A DNA stretch of 64,000 nucleotides from contig NZ_LNJZ01000009.1 of NCBI RefSeq assembly GCF_002866065.1, positions 510,813 to 574,812 of the forward strand, given 5' to 3'. A program made the position numbers and the translations under genes. Positions 58,887 to 64,000 of the stretch are shown here, piece by piece. The notes under the pieces were generated by a model that had not been told where the DNA came from, ran no database searches, and worked only from the letters and a program-made list of their open reading frames with translations. The DNA comes from Thiopseudomonas denitrificans (lineage in GTDB: Bacteria > Pseudomonadota > Gammaproteobacteria > Pseudomonadales > Pseudomonadaceae). The first letter of the stretch is position 1. Each line of letters starts with the position of its first letter.

Positions 58887-58906
58887 GTGTGCGAATGAAT
58901 TCGCAA
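58887..58906. repeat. REP-type palindrome beside coaD remnant
   Basis: TGCGAATGAATTCGCA (58890-58905) is the same palindrome family as the cluster at 54964-55085. It lies 14 bases after the end of coaD homology. Confidence 0.72.
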
Positions 58907-59068
58907 CGGCACAGCCCTGCTACACCTGCACCCTGACGCCGCTACAAAGTCCGTGCAAGCTTCTGAAGAGATGGCTGATATAAATCTTCTACTCTGCTGA
59001 AGCATCGACAAAGTAAAACCAGTATCTTGCTGGCCAAGTACGACCTGCCAGCTGCACAGAGCTTGCTG

Positions 59069-59175
59069 CGTCACCGGTGTATGGGTGGAGCAAACCCTGT
59101 GCCGCCAGGGATGGCGGCACGGAGCCTACATGGATGTACTCGCGGCGTGTTTGCGTAACCCATGCACCGGTGACG
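59069..59175. repeat. Intergenic element with 18-base inverted ends
   Basis: CGTCACCGGTGTATGGGT (59069-59086) and ACCCATGCACCGGTGACG (59158-59175) pair with one mismatch across 71 bases; inside is a second hairpin, GCCGCCA/TGGCGGC (59101-59117). No coding sequence. It resembles a miniature mobile or REP-like element. Apart from this, the coaD scrap and the REP, the 58.7-59.2 kb gap holds nothing I can identify. Confidence 0.65.
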
Positions 59176-59212
59176 CCTCCACAGAGCAGTCACACAACAA
59201 CCCCCAACAGAT

Positions 59213-59252
59213 AAAAACAAAAAAACCGGCCCCTGCTTGCGCAAAGGGCCGG
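59213..59252 (-). terminator. Terminator of purA
   Basis: CCGGCCC (59225-59231) and GGGCCGG (59245-59251); leftward the stem runs into TTTTTTTGTTTTT. Confidence 0.88.
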
Positions 59253-59289
59253 CTTTCTTGTGCCATGCGGTCACGCTGACCGCATGCAG

Positions 59290-61826
<2,537 letters not shown>

Positions 61827-61891
61827 GTTTTCCCCTTCCACCCTTGGTCCTGCCGTGCCGCGGCAGACGTGGATCTCATCTGTATAAACGT

Positions 61892-61912
61892 AAAAAAACC
61901 GGGGGTCCCCGG
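61892..61912 (-). terminator. Terminator-like hairpin in the hisZ leader
   Basis: ACCGGGG and CCCCGGT (61897-61903, 61906-61912) form a tight stem followed leftward by TTTTTTA, 66 bases before hisZ. It may attenuate hisZ-purA. The rest of the 307-base gap between hisZ and hflC holds the hflC terminator, and no gene. Confidence 0.55.
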
Positions 61913-62083
61913 TCCATTGTGCCGACCGCCCGGTCGGCCGCCTGCGCTTGGGATTAACTTGCACACCCACATACGATTGCGGATGGTAACAAAAACCCTG
62001 AAGTTTTTATAGCTCTTTAGCGCGAAACTGTCGCTGCCACGCTGCGGCCGCAGCAGAAAAAAGTGCCTGTAGAATATTCAAGC

Positions 62084-62116
62084 AATAAAAAACCCCGCAT
62101 CGCCATGCGGGGTTTT
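62084..62116 (-). terminator. Terminator after hflC
   Basis: AACCCCGCAT and ATGCGGGGTT (62091-62100, 62105-62114) with a four-base loop, followed leftward by TTTTTTATT. Confidence 0.92.
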
Positions 62117-62133
62117 GGCAGGTCAGCGAGAAA

Positions 62134-62997
62134 TCATTTCTGCTGCATGAAACGGAAGAACTCGCTATCCGGCGTCAGCACCAGCACATCGCTCTTGCTG
62201 GAGAAACTGTCGCGATAAGCCTGCAGGCTGCGATAGAAAGCGTAGAAATCTGCATCCTGGCCAAAGGCATCGGCATAGACGGCAGTGGAACGGGCGTCGC
62301 CGTCACCACGGATCTCTTCAGCTTCACGGTAAGCTTCCGCCAGCAACACACGGCGCTGACGGTCGGCATCGGCGCGAATACCCTCGGCCAGCTCTTTACC
62401 CTTGGCACGGTGCTCGCGGGCCTCACGGGCACGCTCCGAGCTCATGCGCTCGAACACGCTGCGGTTGACTTCGCGCGGCAGGTCGATCGACTTCACGCGC
62501 ACATCAATGATTTCAATGCCCAGCTCCCGCCGTGCCAGCCTGTCCAGCGAGCTGGTAATGTTGGCCATCAGCTCGTCACGCTGGCCGCTGACCACTTCGT
62601 GCAGGGTGCGCTTGCCGAACTGGTCACGCAGACCGGCCTCCAGACGGCGCGCCAGACGCTCATCGGCGACCTGTTTCATGCCGGAAGTGGCGGTGTAGTA
62701 CTGGTCGGCATTGGCCACACGCCACTTGGCGAAGGCATCCACCATCACCGCCTTCTTCTCCAGGGTCAGGAAGCGCTGGGTTGGTGCATCCAGTGTCAAC
62801 AGACGGCCATCAAACTTGCGTACCTGGTTGACGTAAGGGATTTTCATGTGCAGCCCGGGCTGCACATCGGATTCGGATACCTTACCGAACTGCAGCAGTA
62901 CCGCCCGTTCGGTCTGGGCCACGATGTAAAAGCTGTTCCAGGCGACCAGCGCCAGGACCGCACCCGCAATCAGGGTGAAAAGTGACTTGTTGCTCAT
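62134..62997 (-). CDS. hflC: HflC, modulator of FtsH protease
   Basis: SPFH/band 7 protein, 287 residues, with one N-terminal membrane helix (residues 5-25) and periplasmic body. FYIVAQTERAVLLQFGKV, RLLTLDAPTQRFLTLEKK and the coiled SSERAREAREHRAKGKELAEG helix are visible. With HflK it forms the cage around FtsH. Its start directly abuts the hflK stop. Confidence 0.95.
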   Translation of the reverse strand: MSNKSLFTLIAGAVLALVAWNSFYIVAQTERAVLLQFGKVSESDVQPGLHMKIPYVNQVRKFDGRLLTLDAPTQRFLTLEKKAVMVDAFAKWRVANADQYYTATSGMKQVADERLARRLEAGLRDQFGKRTLHEVVSGQRDELMANITSSLDRLARRELGIEIIDVRVKSIDLPREVNRSVFERMSSERAREAREHRAKGKELAEGIRADADRQRRVLLAEAYREAEEIRGDGDARSTAVYADAFGQDADFYAFYRSLQAYRDSFSSKSDVLVLTPDSEFFRFMQQK

Positions 62998-64000
62998 TTA
63001 TCGACTCCGGCTGCGCAAGGTACGTGACAGGGTTTCAGTGCTGACCGGTACATCCGCACCAGAGGCCGGAGCGGCCGACTCGGCAGCACGAACAGGCGCG
63101 GCTGCAGCACCACGGTTCTCCATCAGCTTGTCCAGTGGCAGGTACATCAGGCTATTCTGGCCCTTGTCACCACTGAGCAAAACCTTGCTGGAATTGCTGT
63201 ACATCTCTTCCATGGTTTCCAGGTACAGGCGCTGGCGGGTAACTTCCGGTGCCTTCCGGTATTCGGCAAGCAGCTTGGTAAAGCGCTCGGACTCACCCTC
63301 GGCACGGGCTATCACTTCATCACGGTAACCATTGGCCTCTTCCAGAATGCGCTGGGCCAGACCCCGCGCCTCGGGCACCACGCCATTGGCATAGGTTTCC
63401 GCATTGTTCTTCTCGCGCTGCTCGTCTTCGCGGGCACGAATCACGTCGTCAAAGGCTTCCTGCACCTCACGTGGTGCCTGGGCGTTCTGCACGTTCACCT
63501 GCGTCACGGCAATACCGGTACGATACAGATCAAGGAAGCGCTGCAGGCGTTCATGTACATCGACTGCCAACAGCTCACGACCTTCGGTCAGCACCTGGTC
63601 CATCACGGTGGAACCCACCACATGGCGCAACGCACTTTCAGTGGCGTGCTGCAAGCTGATTTCGGGGCCGTCAACGTTAAGGACGAAGTCCTGCAGGTTG
63701 CTGATCTTGTACTGAACCGTCAGCGGAACCTCGATGATGTTCTCGTCTTCGGTCAGCATCGGTCCCTGGCGGCTGTAGGCACGCTCACGGGTGACATTGT
63801 GCTGAAACTTGCTTTCAATCGGCGGGAAATAGATGTTCAGGCCCGGTCCGACTGTCTGATGGTATTTGCCGAAACGCAAAATGACCGCCTGTTCCTGCTC
63901 GTCCACCACATAAATGGCGTTGTACAGCCAGAATGCACCCAGCAGGACCAGCGCCAGCAGCACGACGCCAAAACCGCCACCCTTGCCGGATGGTTTTTTC
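62998..64000 (-). CDS. hflK: HflK, modulator of FtsH protease, 5' end beyond window
   Basis: SPFH protein with membrane helix VLLALVLLGAFWLYNAIYVV, then DEQEQAVILRFGKYHQTVGPGLNIYFPP and a long coiled region; the C-terminus is Ala/Arg-rich. The frame stays open to the right edge (KKPSGKGGGFG before the helix), so the glycine-rich N-terminus is outside; the GTG at 63963 is not the true start. Confidence 0.94.
   Translation of the reverse strand, partial: KKPSGKGGGFGVVLLALVLLGAFWLYNAIYVVDEQEQAVILRFGKYHQTVGPGLNIYFPPIESKFQHNVTRERAYSRQGPMLTEDENIIEVPLTVQYKISNLQDFVLNVDGPEISLQHATESALRHVVGSTVMDQVLTEGRELLAVDVHERLQRFLDLYRTGIAVTQVNVQNAQAPREVQEAFDDVIRAREDEQREKNNAETYANGVVPEARGLAQRILEEANGYRDEVIARAEGESERFTKLLAEYRKAPEVTRQRLYLETMEEMYSNSSKVLLSGDKGQNSLMYLPLDKLMENRGAAAAPVRAAESAAPASGADVPVSTETLSRTLRSRSR

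Noticed and set aside
58703-58936. 77-codon gene over the coaD fragment
   Set aside because: Only 23 codons match CoaD; the rest overlaps the terminator of the tRNAs and a REP palindrome.

Overview
The window looks like a chromosome segment of a Pseudomonas-like gammaproteobacterium (Pseudomonadaceae or close relatives). GC is moderately high outside the accessory region. Four gene blocks match orders I know from Pseudomonas: murI-moeB-prmC-prfA-hemA / lbcA-lolB-ispE-tRNA-Gln-prs-rplY-pth-ychF; psd next to fimX; dusB-fis-purH-purD; and hflK-hflC-hisZ-purA / rnr-rlmB-rpsF-rpsR-(DUF2232)-rplI-dnaB. The species cannot be fixed from sequence reading alone.

Layout. 1-5 kb: a leftward operon from hemA through prfA, prmC, moeB and murI to a cut-off cinA-type gene. 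5-12 kb: a rightward run for the envelope (lbcA, lolB), isoprenoids (ispE), tRNA-Gln, PRPP synthesis (prs) and translation (rplY, pth, ychF). 12-16 kb: an alanine-catabolism neighbourhood with an Lrp-type regulator, acpH, dadA and a YkvI-type membrane protein. 16-19.7 kb: a leftward ferric iron ABC transporter (fbpA, terminator, fbpB, fbpC).

20.0-39.6 kb is an anti-phage defence island between fbpA and the initiator tRNA gene, with every gene rightward. First comes a DISARM-like set: a fused helicase-DUF1998 protein, a SNF2 helicase and a large Eco57I/PglX-type adenine methylase, with a 32-codon ORF in between. A YejK/NdpA-type nucleoid protein and a pair resembling GapS4a/GapS4b are coupled to it by overlapping starts and stops. 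Next is a deletion scar that joins pieces of two lost genes. Last is a compact operon: a HEPN-like small protein, a 922-residue protein with a KGGVGR-type ATPase plus a second P-loop ATPase, and an HNH nuclease. This last operon is the best candidate for a little-described system. Base composition drops inside the methylase gene at its specificity region and stays low through the GapS4-like pair, so the island is mosaic.

39.7-64 kb returns to housekeeping genes: tRNA-fMet, a DUF3087 protein, psd, a PilZ-like protein and fimX (type IV pilus/c-di-GMP), dusB-fis, purH, purD, a DMT-family exporter, and then the leftward replication/ribosome/RNA-decay operon (rnr to dnaB), tandem tRNA-Leu genes, purA, hisZ and hflC-hflK. 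Intergenic space here carries REP-type palindromes, one of which abuts a decayed fragment of coaD. No CRISPR array, prophage, IS element or integrase was seen.
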